Positions 1-7,717 of a stretch of 34,894 bases of DNA are shown here, one piece after another. Made by a program: the position numbers and the translations under genes. Each line of letters opens with the position of its first letter. The first letter of the stretch is position 1. The stretch is taken from NCBI GenBank assembly GCA_020073605.1, contig JAIQEW010000024.1, positions 1 to 34,894 on the forward strand, in the 5' to 3' direction. This stretch comes from Terriglobia bacterium. GTDB taxonomy: Bacteria; Acidobacteriota; Terriglobia; Acidiferrales; UBA7541. Below the pieces are notes generated by a model. It was not told the origin of the DNA. It worked only from the letters and a program-made list of their open reading frames with translations, and made no database searches.

Positions 1-666
1 CGCGATGGCAATCTGGAGTTCCTTCGCGGATTCGTCGTAATGCTCGCGGCGAAAGCGAATGAATCCAAGTCCGCTGTGCGCCACCGCTGATTCGCCTGTC
101 TTGAACTGGGCGAATTGCTCGTCGGTGAAGTTCGTTGGCTTCTCCATCTTGCTGAGCACATCGAGGGCGTGCCGCGCCTGCGATTCCGCCTTGTCGAGCT
201 TCTTGTCCGCATCCGGCTCGTCCGGCGTAAATGCGCGCGGAGTCACCCAGCCGTTCAGCGCCAGCAAGTACACGTCGTCCGGGAAAAGCGCCAGCCCCTT
301 GTCCGAAAACGTGTAGAAGCTCGCCAGGTCCTTCTTGTCGTAATAGGTATGGCAAAGCTCTCCGTACACCGCTGCGCTGTAGCGGTCCCCCGGGTATTTG
401 GCCAGAAAGGCGTCGCCGAGCTTGATCTTCTTGTCCGGTTGCTCAGTAGTGTTGTGAAATGCCTGATACGCAGCCTCTTCTTTCGGATCGCCCAGGATCT
501 GGTTCAAATATGCCTCTTGTATCTTCTTGCCCGCGCGAATTGAGTCCGTTTGCGTGAGCGAGTTGTTACCCAGTTCTTGCGCGTTCGAAACCGCCGGAAG
601 GAATAGGCCTGCTGATATCAGCCCGGCCGCCAACCATATGCACTTACTCACGCAACGTGATTTCAT
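1..666 (-). CDS. Secreted TPR-like protein, 3' end beyond the window
   Basis: The frame is open from an ATG at 666 to the window edge (222 codons), so the C-terminus is missing. The first 28 residues form a signal peptide: a basic start (MKSRCVSKC), a hydrophobic core, then a likely signal peptidase I site near VSNAQE. The mature part is charged and helical. The stretch around residues 180-222 has tetratricopeptide character (AHSGLGFIRF, then HYDESAKELQIAIA), and an earlier repeat-like segment carries GDRYSAAVYGELCHTYY. TPR repeats form protein-docking solenoids, so a periplasmic scaffold role is inferred; no catalytic motif is visible. No good Shine-Dalgarno was seen. The product type is fairly safe, the specific function unknown. 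Confidence 0.6.
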   Translation of the reverse strand, partial: MKSRCVSKCIWLAAGLISAGLFLPAVSNAQELGNNSLTQTDSIRAGKKIQEAYLNQILGDPKEEAAYQAFHNTTEQPDKKIKLGDAFLAKYPGDRYSAAVYGELCHTYYDKKDLASFYTFSDKGLALFPDDVYLLALNGWVTPRAFTPDEPDADKKLDKAESQARHALDVLSKMEKPTNFTDEQFAQFKTGESAVAHSGLGFIRFRREHYDESAKELQIAIA

Positions 667-855
667 AGCTCACCCGGGTCTTGATGTTGAATTGACCTTC
701 ATGCCACCCCACACGAAGGCTTACGGAATAGGATATACCCGAAAGAGGGCTTTTGTCAGGGGTCGCCCTCGTAGCGGCGCTGCCTTGTGGTGAGCGTAGC
801 CGAACCATTGTCGTCCTGCCTGCCCTGAAGGCTCGCCGGTGGCGAGGCTGAACGG

Positions 856-888
856 GCCTGCCCTGACGCAGGAAGGGAGCGAGCCCGC
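856..888 (+). repeat. 33-bp dispersed repeat, copy 1
   Basis: The 33 bases starting GCCTGCCCTGACGCAGG and ending GAGCCCGC are identical to 5916-5948. Both copies are intergenic and in the same orientation. They look like part of a larger intergenic repeat consensus. Confidence 0.8.
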
Positions 889-945
889 CGACTTCTGGCG
901 GGCGACGAGGGCCTGCCCGCCGTAGTCTTGGCGAAGGCGGGATCT

Positions 946-986
946 GCTTCTCGTCCCTCATCCCTCGCTCTCGTACCTCACACCTA
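946..986 (+). repeat. Heptanucleotide tandem repeat (NNNCCTC family)
   Basis: Successive units GCTTCTC, GTCCCTC, ATCCCTC, GCTCTC (one base short), GTACCTC and ACACCTA. Related arrays lie at 27763-27825 and 31804-31831; all three end in a CCTA unit. Confidence 0.75.
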
Positions 987-1159
987 GGTTCAATTCACGC
1001 TAGCACAAGGACGGAGCGGTTTTGTCAAGCTGCTCCTGTGGACTTCTGGTTCGGGGAAGGGGAGAGGACTGAATCTTCGAAGCAACGACGCCACTCACTC
1101 AAACCGATGATGGGGCACCCGAAGAGGCAGGAACCGGAGCGTGAGCCACCCGCCTTCCT

Positions 1160-1798
1160 TCATTTCCTTCTTGGGGCCAAGTCCTCTACCTCCAGATGCC
1201 GCTGCATCTCAGTATCGCCGTCTTCCCATAAACCATCCCAAGAAACCTGGATGCGCATGATTTCGGAATCCGCTTGGTCGGACCGGGCCTGAACCCAAAC
1301 AAGAAATCTGCATTTCCCTTCTTTCCGTGCCTTCATGTTATTCGGGGTGATCAGTGGCATGAGCCAAAGCCCGCCCTTCTTCTGGACCATGAAGAAGTCG
1401 CAATCCTTGGCCGCGCCTATTGTCTGGAGAAGGGGCACAAACTCTTGGTCGCGCCAGCGAAGCGGCACTTCGCCCGACCAGGCCAGCTGATACTTTCCAC
1501 TCGGCCCGGGCTCGTCAATGCGAGTGAGGTAAACTTGGACTTGTTCGGCTGTGGACCAGCGACGTTCATTCCAGACCTTGAGGTGGTAGTACCGAACGTC
1601 ATCGATATACTGTCCACTCTGGTTTCTCAGCTCGGTTTTCTCCCCTTCTTTTCGGAGGAGCCTCATTCTTAGCACGGGCGGAAACAGCTTCGCCCGTAGC
1701 TTCTCTCCGAACAATGCTACTGCCACCGTCAATAGCGTGCCCGTCGCGACGGCGAGGTTTACCCACCAGTTCCACCAGAACTGCTGAGAGGGATCCAC
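1160..1798 (-). CDS. Membrane-anchored protein of unknown function
   Basis: A GTG start at 1798 is preferred because GAGG lies seven bases upstream; the product is 212 aa. Residues about 8-30 form one transmembrane helix rich in Trp at its start (FWWNWWVNLAVATG). A basic juxtamembrane segment follows, then a soluble, probably beta-rich cytoplasmic domain with WNERRWSTAEQVQVYL and a C-terminal EIMRIQVSWDGLWEDG segment. I do not recognise the family. It starts 85 bp after the metallo-beta-lactamase-fold gene on the same strand, so it is probably the third gene of one leftward unit. Confidence 0.65.
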   Translation of the reverse strand: MDPSQQFWWNWWVNLAVATGTLLTVAVALFGEKLRAKLFPPVLRMRLLRKEGEKTELRNQSGQYIDDVRYYHLKVWNERRWSTAEQVQVYLTRIDEPGPSGKYQLAWSGEVPLRWRDQEFVPLLQTIGAAKDCDFFMVQKKGGLWLMPLITPNNMKARKEGKCRFLVWVQARSDQADSEIMRIQVSWDGLWEDGDTEMQRHLEVEDLAPRRK

Positions 1799-1882
1799 AG
1801 GAACACCTCAGTCCAACGGCCTTGAGTTTGGCCGTCCTTAGCTAGTCGCCAACTCGGCCCAGACGTCGGCAAACGGAACCAA

Positions 1883-2713
1883 TCAGAACGACGCGAAGCT
1901 CCATCTTGCTCCCCCATCTGACCCGTACCACATAGTGATCATGATGTTTCCATCTTTCCTTGTAGTGAGGGAATAACGGGTCTCGCCATTAAACTGTATA
2001 CCCCGTGCAAACTCAGACGAGTTGTACCTCGAATCAACGCTCTTGTCCCGTTCTTGGACCGAGATGATACTTACATAGGGCTTGCCCATTTTCTCAATCC
2101 ATTCAGTGGGGAAACCGTTCTTGTGCCCGTGGTGCGATGGGATCAGGATATCTGTGCTGAGAGCTGCTTCTTGCACAGTCTTCGTGCCGACCATTCCCGC
2201 CATGCCGTCGCTCTCTAAGTCACCGGCGATGGTGATCTTGAAGTCCCTCCATACATACACTAGGAAAAGACTGGAATTGTTCACGTAGCTTGTTTCGCCG
2301 AATGATTTTCTTGCACCTTCGGGCGTGTATCGCCAAGCCGTTAGTCGGGCGCTGCCACCATAGTTCCGAAAAGAAACCTGCTTTTGAAGTTTCAGGAAAT
2401 CGTCCACCTTGTATGCGAGGTCTTTCATCTCGCGCTTTTTCACGTCTTGCCAATCGTAGATCTGGAAATGAAGACCCAGGGGGCTAAACCTTGCGTCCAG
2501 GGCAGTTTCAACATCATCGAGGTGGTCGGCGTGAGGATGTGTGATGAAGAGAACATCCGGCCTCAACTTCATATTCAGAGACAGGTACTTTAGTGGCGTG
2601 AAGCCGGTTTCAGCGCCAAGATCAACCAGGGTCACGTAATTCTCTGGACGCTCTATCAGGGCCACCGAAAGACCATGGCCAACATTGAAGACTACCAATT
2701 CGAGTTTGTTCAT
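1883..2713 (-). CDS. ComEC/Rec2-like metallo-beta-lactamase-fold hydrolase
   Basis: 276 aa, apparently a free-standing soluble hydrolase. The N-terminus (LELVVFNVGHGLSVALI) matches the opening strand of the ComEC-type MBL domain. The metal-binding HxHxDH motif is intact as HPHADH (H59, H61, D63, H64), followed by LDD. A later AGDLESDG and an SHHGHKNG segment supply the downstream metal ligands expected in this fold. In ComEC the domain acts on DNA; stand-alone relatives are mostly uncharacterised and some accompany defence genes. The start codon overlaps the stop of the upstream membrane-protein gene (ATGA), implying translational coupling. No signal peptide, so cytoplasmic action is inferred. 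Substrate unknown. Confidence 0.85.
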   Translation of the reverse strand: MNKLELVVFNVGHGLSVALIERPENYVTLVDLGAETGFTPLKYLSLNMKLRPDVLFITHPHADHLDDVETALDARFSPLGLHFQIYDWQDVKKREMKDLAYKVDDFLKLQKQVSFRNYGGSARLTAWRYTPEGARKSFGETSYVNNSSLFLVYVWRDFKITIAGDLESDGMAGMVGTKTVQEAALSTDILIPSHHGHKNGFPTEWIEKMGKPYVSIISVQERDKSVDSRYNSSEFARGIQFNGETRYSLTTRKDGNIMITMWYGSDGGARWSFASF

Positions 2714-3440
2714 CCTTTCTTTCCCGCCGAGGCGGGGGACCCGGATTGGGCGGTGCTGTCGGCCGCTGCCATCCCTAGGACAACCAGGGCAGCCAAAACT
2801 GCGCGGGTTGCGCGGGATTCAGCAAAGCGTTGGTACCGCCTCACGAACAGATACGCGACGGCGCTGATCACAATTGCTGTCGCGAGCAATTCCCAGCAAG
2901 AGACCTCGTATCGACCCCAGCTAAAAAGGATAGCCGCGCCCCGAACGAACATGCGCACCAGCAGTGCGGCGCTTGGGAGAACAGGGAGAGTGCCGTTCCT
3001 CGGTAGAATCCCTCCCGATAAACGAAGATTTCCCGATCACCGTCCTTGCCATTCTGCAAGGCGTACTCATCCAATGCTCTGAACACCCATCTAGGCTCAA
3101 GCTGGCTGGGTATTTCAGAAGTGACCCCGAGGATGGCGCGCGCTGCGTGCTGTGCGCGTTCGCGCATCCAGTGCGGCGCGCTTCCGTGTTGAGAATCTAA
3201 AACGGACCGCTCCACGCTGGGAAAGCACGCGTTGGCGATTCCTTGCACCGCATGGCCCAGAATATAGGACGCTAGCGTGACCGCAATCCATGTCACTAGC
3301 CCGACCTGAAAGTGGGCGATTCCCAGCGCCATACGCGGAACGAACAGCGCCCAATAGAAAATGAGGAGCGCGAGGAGCGCCACGCCTCCCGGCATGGCGT
3401 AACCGAAGATCTCATACAGCGTGAAGGTAAGGTTGCCCAT
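2710..3440 (-). pseudogene. Multi-spanning membrane protein gene with a frameshift
   Basis: Two frames together make one protein of about 243 aa. Frame one starts at 3440 (MGNLTFTLYEIFGYAMPGG) with two hydrophobic helices, then a cytoplasmic stretch to EIFVYREGFYRGTALSLF. After that it turns into an unlikely Cys/Arg-rich tail. The other frame continues sensibly from about 2980 as ALLVRMFVRGAAILFSWGRY, with another strong helix (ELLATAIVISAVAYLFV) and a C-terminal one, ending at 2710. Moving between the frames corresponds to loss of one base near 2965-2990. The end overlaps the hydrolase start by four bases. The family is not recognised. Either a real inactivation or an assembly error; I cannot tell which. 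Confidence 0.65.
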
Positions 3441-3592
3441 CGACTTTGGGATTGAGGATTGTACCTCGCGGTCCGGTCACGGGGGTACACAAACCTTCAC
3501 TAGCAAGCATTCGTATCATAGAGGCGGGTGGCCCAGTCATTCGTCGGCGGCCCCTTGCAGAAAGGGAAAGAGATAAGGAGGTACCCTCAGAA

Positions 3593-3931
3593 TCATGCAG
3601 CCGTGACGAGGATTCGCGCGCCTTTGCGCGAGCGGGGCTTCCGGCGGATGACGATTTCGACGTCGCGGTCCAAGGCCGTGAGGAAGTGCATCAACCGCTC
3701 GACGGAGAAACCCTCGAGGCGATAGTTGGCGAGGGCGGAAATCTTGGGCTGATTGATTTTCAGGCGTCGTGCTGCCGCCATCTGCGAAAGCTGCTGCCCT
3801 GTGATGATCTGATTGATGGCCACGGCCAGACGCGCCTTCGTCTGCTTCTCCTCCGCGTTCGGCAGACGCAAGTCGGCGAAGACGTTGCCTGAACTCGGAG
3901 TGATTTCGGGTTTATTCCTTCGGCCTGCCAT
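3593..3931 (-). CDS. higA: HigA/XRE-type antitoxin
   Basis: The ATG at 3931 (MAGRRNKPE) is chosen over an upstream one because GAGG lies seven bases before it; the product is about 112 aa. The segment with VFADLRLPNAEEKQTKARLA and INQIITGQQLSQMAAARRL is the typical helix-turn-helix core of small XRE antitoxins paired with Gp49-like toxins. It continues with NQPKISALANYRLEGFSVER as the recognition region and a C-terminal DVEIVIRRKP strand. Known members bind and neutralise the toxin and repress their own promoter. Its start overlaps the toxin stop by 20 bp, giving the HigB-HigA toxin-first order. Confidence 0.85.
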   Translation of the reverse strand: MAGRRNKPEITPSSGNVFADLRLPNAEEKQTKARLAVAINQIITGQQLSQMAAARRLKINQPKISALANYRLEGFSVERLMHFLTALDRDVEIVIRRKPRSRKGARILVTAA

Positions 3932-4298
3932 ATCGCACCTCGTAGTCCTGCTTTGCCGCACGGAACCGCTCGGCGATCAGTTCGACATCTGTCCTCGGCG
4001 TTCTTCTGCCGCTAGGCGATTTCTTCTGGAACACGTGAAGCACGTAGATCGCGCCTTCGAATCTGACGGTGTAAACCGCCCGGTAGGTGTCTCCCCGGTG
4101 GTCTTCGACAATTTCCAATACGCCAGGGCCCTCTCCCTTCCACGGTTTGGCGCTCGGATGCTTCCCGCCGAACTGCGCGACACTCAAAGCCACGCCGAGA
4201 TCGTCCTTCACTTCCTCCGGGAACGTCAGCAAGTCTCGCTTTGACGAACCGACCCAGAAGAGCGGCTTTTCGCCGGATGCCCGTGTCGCCCTGACCAT
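3912..4298 (-). CDS. higB: HigB/Gp49-like RelE-family toxin
   Basis: 128 aa. The motif set is that of the phage-derived Gp49-like (DUF891) toxins of the RelE/ParE superfamily: KPLFWVGSSKRDLLTFPEEV, GVALSVAQFGGKHPSAKPWK, GVLEIVEDHRGDTYRAVYTV and YVLHVFQKKSPSGRRTP. Relatives are ribosome-dependent mRNA interferases, so RNA cleavage during translation is the expected activity. AGGA stands about eight bases before the ATG. The downstream antitoxin gene overlaps it. No truncation: length and order of motifs are normal, so this module looks intact. Confidence 0.88.
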   Translation of the reverse strand: MVRATRASGEKPLFWVGSSKRDLLTFPEEVKDDLGVALSVAQFGGKHPSAKPWKGEGPGVLEIVEDHRGDTYRAVYTVRFEGAIYVLHVFQKKSPSGRRTPRTDVELIAERFRAAKQDYEVRYGRPKE

Positions 4299-4302
4299 GT
4301 CA

Positions 4303-4332
4303 ATTATCCTAGTACTGGGATATTGCCGTCAA
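4303..4332 (-). promoter_or_regulatory. Candidate promoter of the toxin-antitoxin operon
   Basis: Reading leftward, TTGACG (4332-4327) is separated by 18 bases from GATAAT (4308-4303), close to the sigma-70 consensus. The -10 element lies only four bases before the toxin ATG, so the transcript would be almost leaderless; the AGGA in the same place would then be DNA signal rather than ribosome-binding site. Motif-based only. Confidence 0.35.
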
Positions 4333-4525
4333 GGCCTATCGTGACGCCAGCCCGATGCGATTTCTAGTGTGGAAACTACGCAGGGCAGGAAGGCTGGGAG
4401 AGGCTCGGCGAGAATTCCGCCGAAAAGTAGGGGCGGGCGGCGGTCCCGATGCAAGATCGGGTCCGATTTCAGGACTCCGGTGGAGTCCATCGGACTCCCG
4501 AAACCGGAGACGCAAAGCGCGGGGA

Positions 4526-4548
4526 GCACAGACAGGAGTGTCTGTGCC
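4526..4548 (+). repeat. GCACAGACA-type palindrome, copy 1
   Basis: GCACAGACA, spacer GGAG, TGTCTGTGC: a 9-bp perfect stem. The inverted form recurs inside a coding frame at 31364-31387, and a copy with an expanded loop lies inside the terminase gene at 29774-29829. Confidence 0.8.
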
Positions 4549-4663
4549 ACAAAGGCAAAATGCGCTACGAAGGCGAGACCGACAACGAAGAGCAAAAATC
4601 GCCCGCCTACAATGCAAGGCGGCCGCTACAAAGGCGTAGAGAGCACCCGCTAGATCACAGCCC

Positions 4664-5818
4664 CTATTTCGCCGCCGGGTCCCTCTTTACGCCGTTGTCC
4701 ATGAACTCCAACCAGAAGCCTTGCGGATCGGGCACGAAGAACATACGCGTCGTTGGAGCGATGAAAACCGGCGCGTTTGACGGGCTCGTCGTGTGCAGAT
4801 TGGCTGCCTGGACCCGCTGGATCATCACATCGTCGTCTTTCGACATTAACAAGAAATGCGCGGCTCCGGGATCCTGAAAGTGTCCACGCTTAAAATGCTT
4901 GCTGTGCTTCTGGTATTCGATCAGCTCCATGACTACCGGAGAGCCGGGAACCATCGCCATGGCCAACCGGAACTGGCCGGTCGTGTTGGTCAGGGTCTCG
5001 TACGCCTTGTCTCCCCTTAACGACGGGCTAACCCAGAACTTGAAGTCGGGTCCGACCAGGCTCTGGTACATGCGGCAAGTTTTTTCGAGATTGTCGACGA
5101 CCACGGTGACGCGCGCGCCAAGAACCCTGCTGCCGGGAGCCGCGGTTGTCGGCGGCGCGGGCGTCATCTCGATCAATTCCACCGGGTATCCGTCGGGATC
5201 GCGCACGAAGACCCCGCGGATTTTGCCGGTCGCACCGGGCAATCCGGAAAGCTCGACGGGATTCCCGCCGACTGTGATCACGGGAAAGCGCTCATCCTTC
5301 AGAAGGGCCAGCGTCTTATCGAGGTCGGTGACGATGAGCTTCAGGTAGGAGGCGCCCGGATCGGTCAAAGGCGGATTGAACTGGTGAGACGCGATTCCCT
5401 TGATTTCGATGGCCTCGATGGTCATCTCAGGGCCGCCCGGCGCTGCGGCGGTCCCGGGAATCGGAAGAAGCGCGACGCGACTGACTTGGTCGTAGGGGTT
5501 CGGCACGCCGTCGGCGAGCGACGCAACTTCCTGCAACCCGCGATTCCTGCCAAATGGCCGGGGCTGGTCGCGGGTGCCGCGAAGTTCGAGTCCAATGAGA
5601 TCGTGATAGAAATGGATGATCTGCTCGACGTTTTCGATTTCGCGGCCAAGGTGGCCGGGACGAAGAACGTCACCGGAAGGCGCGATTCCCGAGGGGGGCG
5701 CATCCAGCGTCGCCAAGGATGTTTGCGGCGTTTGGGCCGAGGCAATCGGGATAACGAGCAGAAGCATGAAGCTGACCACAACGAGTCCGCGTGCGGCGTT
5801 CTTGAATGATCGTGACAC
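4664..5818 (-). CDS. Secreted protein with two VOC (glyoxalase-like) domains
   Basis: A GTG at 5818 is preferred (384 aa): AAAGGGG sits five bases upstream and the protein then begins with a clean signal peptide (hydrophobic run RGLVVVSFMLLLVIP, cleavage after ASA). An ATG at 5878 would add 20 residues of basic sequence. Two vicinal-oxygen-chelate modules follow. The first is at about residues 55-200, ending DPDGYPVELIEMTP. The second is at about 225-375, with GARVTVVVDNLEKTCRMYQS and ending FFVPDPQGFWLEFMDNG. Each ends with the usual FxxDPxGxxxEL pattern, whose Glu is normally a metal ligand. VOC proteins bind divalent metal and act on small oxygenated or toxic compounds; the substrate cannot be read from sequence. 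Export is unusual for glyoxalases. Monocistronic in appearance. Confidence 0.8.
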   Translation of the reverse strand: MSRSFKNAARGLVVVSFMLLLVIPIASAQTPQTSLATLDAPPSGIAPSGDVLRPGHLGREIENVEQIIHFYHDLIGLELRGTRDQPRPFGRNRGLQEVASLADGVPNPYDQVSRVALLPIPGTAAAPGGPEMTIEAIEIKGIASHQFNPPLTDPGASYLKLIVTDLDKTLALLKDERFPVITVGGNPVELSGLPGATGKIRGVFVRDPDGYPVELIEMTPAPPTTAAPGSRVLGARVTVVVDNLEKTCRMYQSLVGPDFKFWVSPSLRGDKAYETLTNTTGQFRLAMAMVPGSPVVMELIEYQKHSKHFKRGHFQDPGAAHFLLMSKDDDVMIQRVQAANLHTTSPSNAPVFIAPTTRMFFVPDPQGFWLEFMDNGVKRDPAAK

Positions 5819-6305
5819 TTGCGCCCCTTTAGTCTGAAGCGGAATTTCCGATCTCGACCTCTTGCTCGCGCGCATCATACGCTTCTACTGACAATCCGGC
5901 GAGGATTGTCATCCCGCCTGCCCTGACGCAGGAAGGGAGCGAGCCCGCTCTTTACATGAGCACTATCTTGCGCGGGATTTCGCAATATGGCAGGGTGAAA
6001 AGACAGGACGAGGTGCGAGAGGCGATGGAGGCGACGGTGAGAAGTGAAGCGCGAGCAGACTACGCGATGCCGGGACATTCGCCACTCCCTAACCTGATCC
6101 CGAGGCTTCGGGATCGGGATAGGGACACGAGTCTCTGCTTTCAGGTCGACACAGGTCGCCACCTACTTGCACTCGTAACCTATAGAAAACACACGGTGGG
6201 TGTCACGCCAGGGTGTCACACTTTCGACGATCCGGCGAAGATCGGAGTCCTGAGGCGGGCGCGGTCGGCAGGCCGAAGGATCTCTCTTCAGCGCGAGAGG
6301 TCGAC
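5819..6305. other. Intergenic region with hairpin repeats
   Basis: No supported gene. It contains a hairpin at 5890-5910 (GACAATCC, loop GGCGA, GGATTGTC), the second copy of the 33-bp repeat (5916-5948), another hairpin at 6096-6115 (GATCCCGA, GGCT, TCGGGATC), and an AAGGATCTCTCTTC repeat word at about 6278. The short forward frame before 6306 is made largely of this repeat material. Confidence 0.55.
5916..5948 (+). repeat. 33-bp dispersed repeat, copy 2
   Basis: Identical over 33 bases to 856-888, same orientation, again in an intergenic position and here directly after a hairpin. Confidence 0.8.
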
Positions 6306-7355
6306 TTGAGCACGAGTCACGAGTCACAAATCACGGGTCACGGGCCTTACGACGTGGTCTGCATCGGCGCGGGGCCGACGGGTCTCGCCTGCGCCATCGA
6401 GGCCAGGCGTGCCGGGATGCGCCCGCTGGTCATCGACAAGGGCTGCCTCTGCAACTCGCTCTACCACTACCCGGTGAACATGCTCTTCTTCACCACGCCC
6501 GAGCGGATGGAGATCGGCGACCTCCCGATGACCACCGCCGGCGGCAAGCCCACTCGCGCCGAGGCGCTGAAATACTATCGCCGCGCCGCCGAGCATTACG
6601 GGATCGAGACGCGCCTGTACGAGACGGTCGGGCAGATCGAGGGCAAGAACGGCCATTTCGTCGTGCACACGCTCGACGCCCGCAGCGCCGCGCAGGAATA
6701 CCGCGCGCGCAAAATCATCATCGCCACCGGCTACTACGACATGCCCAATTTCCTCGGCATCCCCGGCGAGGAATTGCCGCACGTGGCGCACTATTTCACC
6801 GACGCGCATCCGTGCTGGGGGCAGGACGTGGTCGTGATCGGCGGGAAGAACTCGGCCGCCGAGGCCGCGCTCGATTTGTTTCGCGCGGGCGCGCGGGTGA
6901 CGCTGGTCCACCGCGATAAAGAGATGGGCAAGAGCCTGAAATACTGGGTCAAGCCCGATATCGAAAATCGCATTCGCGCGGGAGAAGTGCGCGCGCTGTT
7001 TTCGAGTCACGTGACGCGCATCGAGCCGGGACAGGTCTGGGTAAAGAATTCGAGCCACGAGCATCCCGTGCCCGCCGCGCACGTCTTCGCCCTGACCGGC
7101 TATCACCCGGATTTTGAGTTCCTCGAGCGGCAGGGAATTCGGCTCGATCACGAGACGCGCCGGCCGCAGTGCAATCCCGATACGCTGGAGACCAATGTCC
7201 CCGGGATGTACGTCGCGGGCGTCGTGGTCGGCGGCAAGAATACGTCGGAAATTTTCATCGAAAATGGGCGCTTCCATGGCCGCCAGATCGTCTCCGCCAT
7301 GGCCGGGAAGGGACGCATCGACGAGACGCCGCCCGTCGCTCCCCCCGGCGAGTGA
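6306..7355 (+). CDS. ypdA: YpdA/BdrA-like FAD- and NAD(P)-dependent reductase
   Basis: A TTG start at 6306 is favoured because GAGAGG lies five bases upstream; it gives 349 aa. The first residues (STSHESQITGHG) are encoded by a 7-nt tandem repeat, so the exact N-terminus is uncertain. The FAD-binding motif is GAGPTG (residues about 21-26). The NADPH-binding motif is VIGGKNSAAEAALDLF (about 175-190), and a C-terminal FAD contact is in GMYVAGVVVGGKNTSEIF. The segment LYHYPVNMLFFTTPERMEIG is characteristic of YpdA, the bacillithiol-disulfide reductase of Firmicutes. YpdA has a functional Cys in the first motif (GGGPCG); this protein has Thr there. No CxxC pair is present, as expected for YpdA. 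Substrate therefore open. Confidence 0.82.
   Translation: MSTSHESQITGHGPYDVVCIGAGPTGLACAIEARRAGMRPLVIDKGCLCNSLYHYPVNMLFFTTPERMEIGDLPMTTAGGKPTRAEALKYYRRAAEHYGIETRLYETVGQIEGKNGHFVVHTLDARSAAQEYRARKIIIATGYYDMPNFLGIPGEELPHVAHYFTDAHPCWGQDVVVIGGKNSAAEAALDLFRAGARVTLVHRDKEMGKSLKYWVKPDIENRIRAGEVRALFSSHVTRIEPGQVWVKNSSHEHPVPAAHVFALTGYHPDFEFLERQGIRLDHETRRPQCNPDTLETNVPGMYVAGVVVGGKNTSEIFIENGRFHGRQIVSAMAGKGRIDETPPVAPPGE
6311..6341 (+). repeat. Heptanucleotide tandem repeat (NNNTCAC family)
   Basis: CAC followed by units GAGTCAC, GAGTCAC, AAATCAC and GGGTCAC. It lies at the very 5' end of the reductase frame, directly after the favoured TTG start. Other arrays of this family are at 26846-26880, 28429-28449, 31675-31698 (inverted) and 31740-31760. 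Confidence 0.8.
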
Positions 7356-7717
7356 CGCGCCGTCGCTGCTTTGCCCTGAGCTCGCTGCGTGGAGCGAAAG
7401 GTGGCTTCGCCTTGGGAATGATGCGACGAGAGAGCCTTTTAGGGGGTCGGAGCTTCAGCTCCGACATGAACAAAGCGGCGCGGCGCGGAGCGCCCTCCGC
7501 TGCGCAGCATCACACGCAGCATATAGTCGCCTTTGCTGCGCCGCGCAGGTCACAATGGAAGCGCGGGGCTTGAGCCCCGCCGGAGATCGACGCGCGAAGC
7601 GCTTGCCGTTGCGCGCTTCATCCGCAGCCTGTCGTCGAGTTTCTCGATGGAGACCCGGACCATCGGAGATGAAAATCTAAGAACCAAAGATCGCGAAATT
7701 TGGTAAAGTGAGGGGCG
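7356..7717. other. Intergenic region holding a pair of palindromes
   Basis: No supported gene. Two palindromes bracket about 100 bp: GTCGGAGC, TTCA, GCTCCGAC (7446-7465) and GCGGGGCT, TG, AGCCCCGC (7563-7580). Between them are GGCGCGGCGC and its partner GCGCCGCGC, which can also pair. The layout matches other two-palindrome elements in the window although the sequences differ. Confidence 0.6.

Larger units (their letters stand above)
667..1159. other. Intergenic region with dispersed repeat debris
   Basis: No supported gene. The left part serves as the 5' region of the leftward TPR gene. From about 771 to 945 it holds repeat fragments, including a 33-bp sequence (856-888) that recurs exactly at 5916-5948, and a GTAGCGGCG end at about 771 like those of the TTTCGTAGCGGC family. 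A 7-nt tandem repeat follows at 946-986. The short forward ORFs here are not credible. Confidence 0.6.
4299..4663. other. Intergenic region with palindromic repeats
   Basis: No supported gene. Apart from the toxin promoter it holds an imperfect hairpin around 4442-4466 (GGTCCCGAT... ATCGGGTCC), the GCACAGACA palindrome at 4526-4548 and a GGCCGCTACAAAGGCG fragment (about 4620) related to the TAGCGGC repeat ends. Confidence 0.55.

Noticed and set aside
6324..7277. 317-codon reverse open frame
   Set aside because: Antisense shadow of the YpdA-like gene; composition His/Arg/Ala-rich with no domain.
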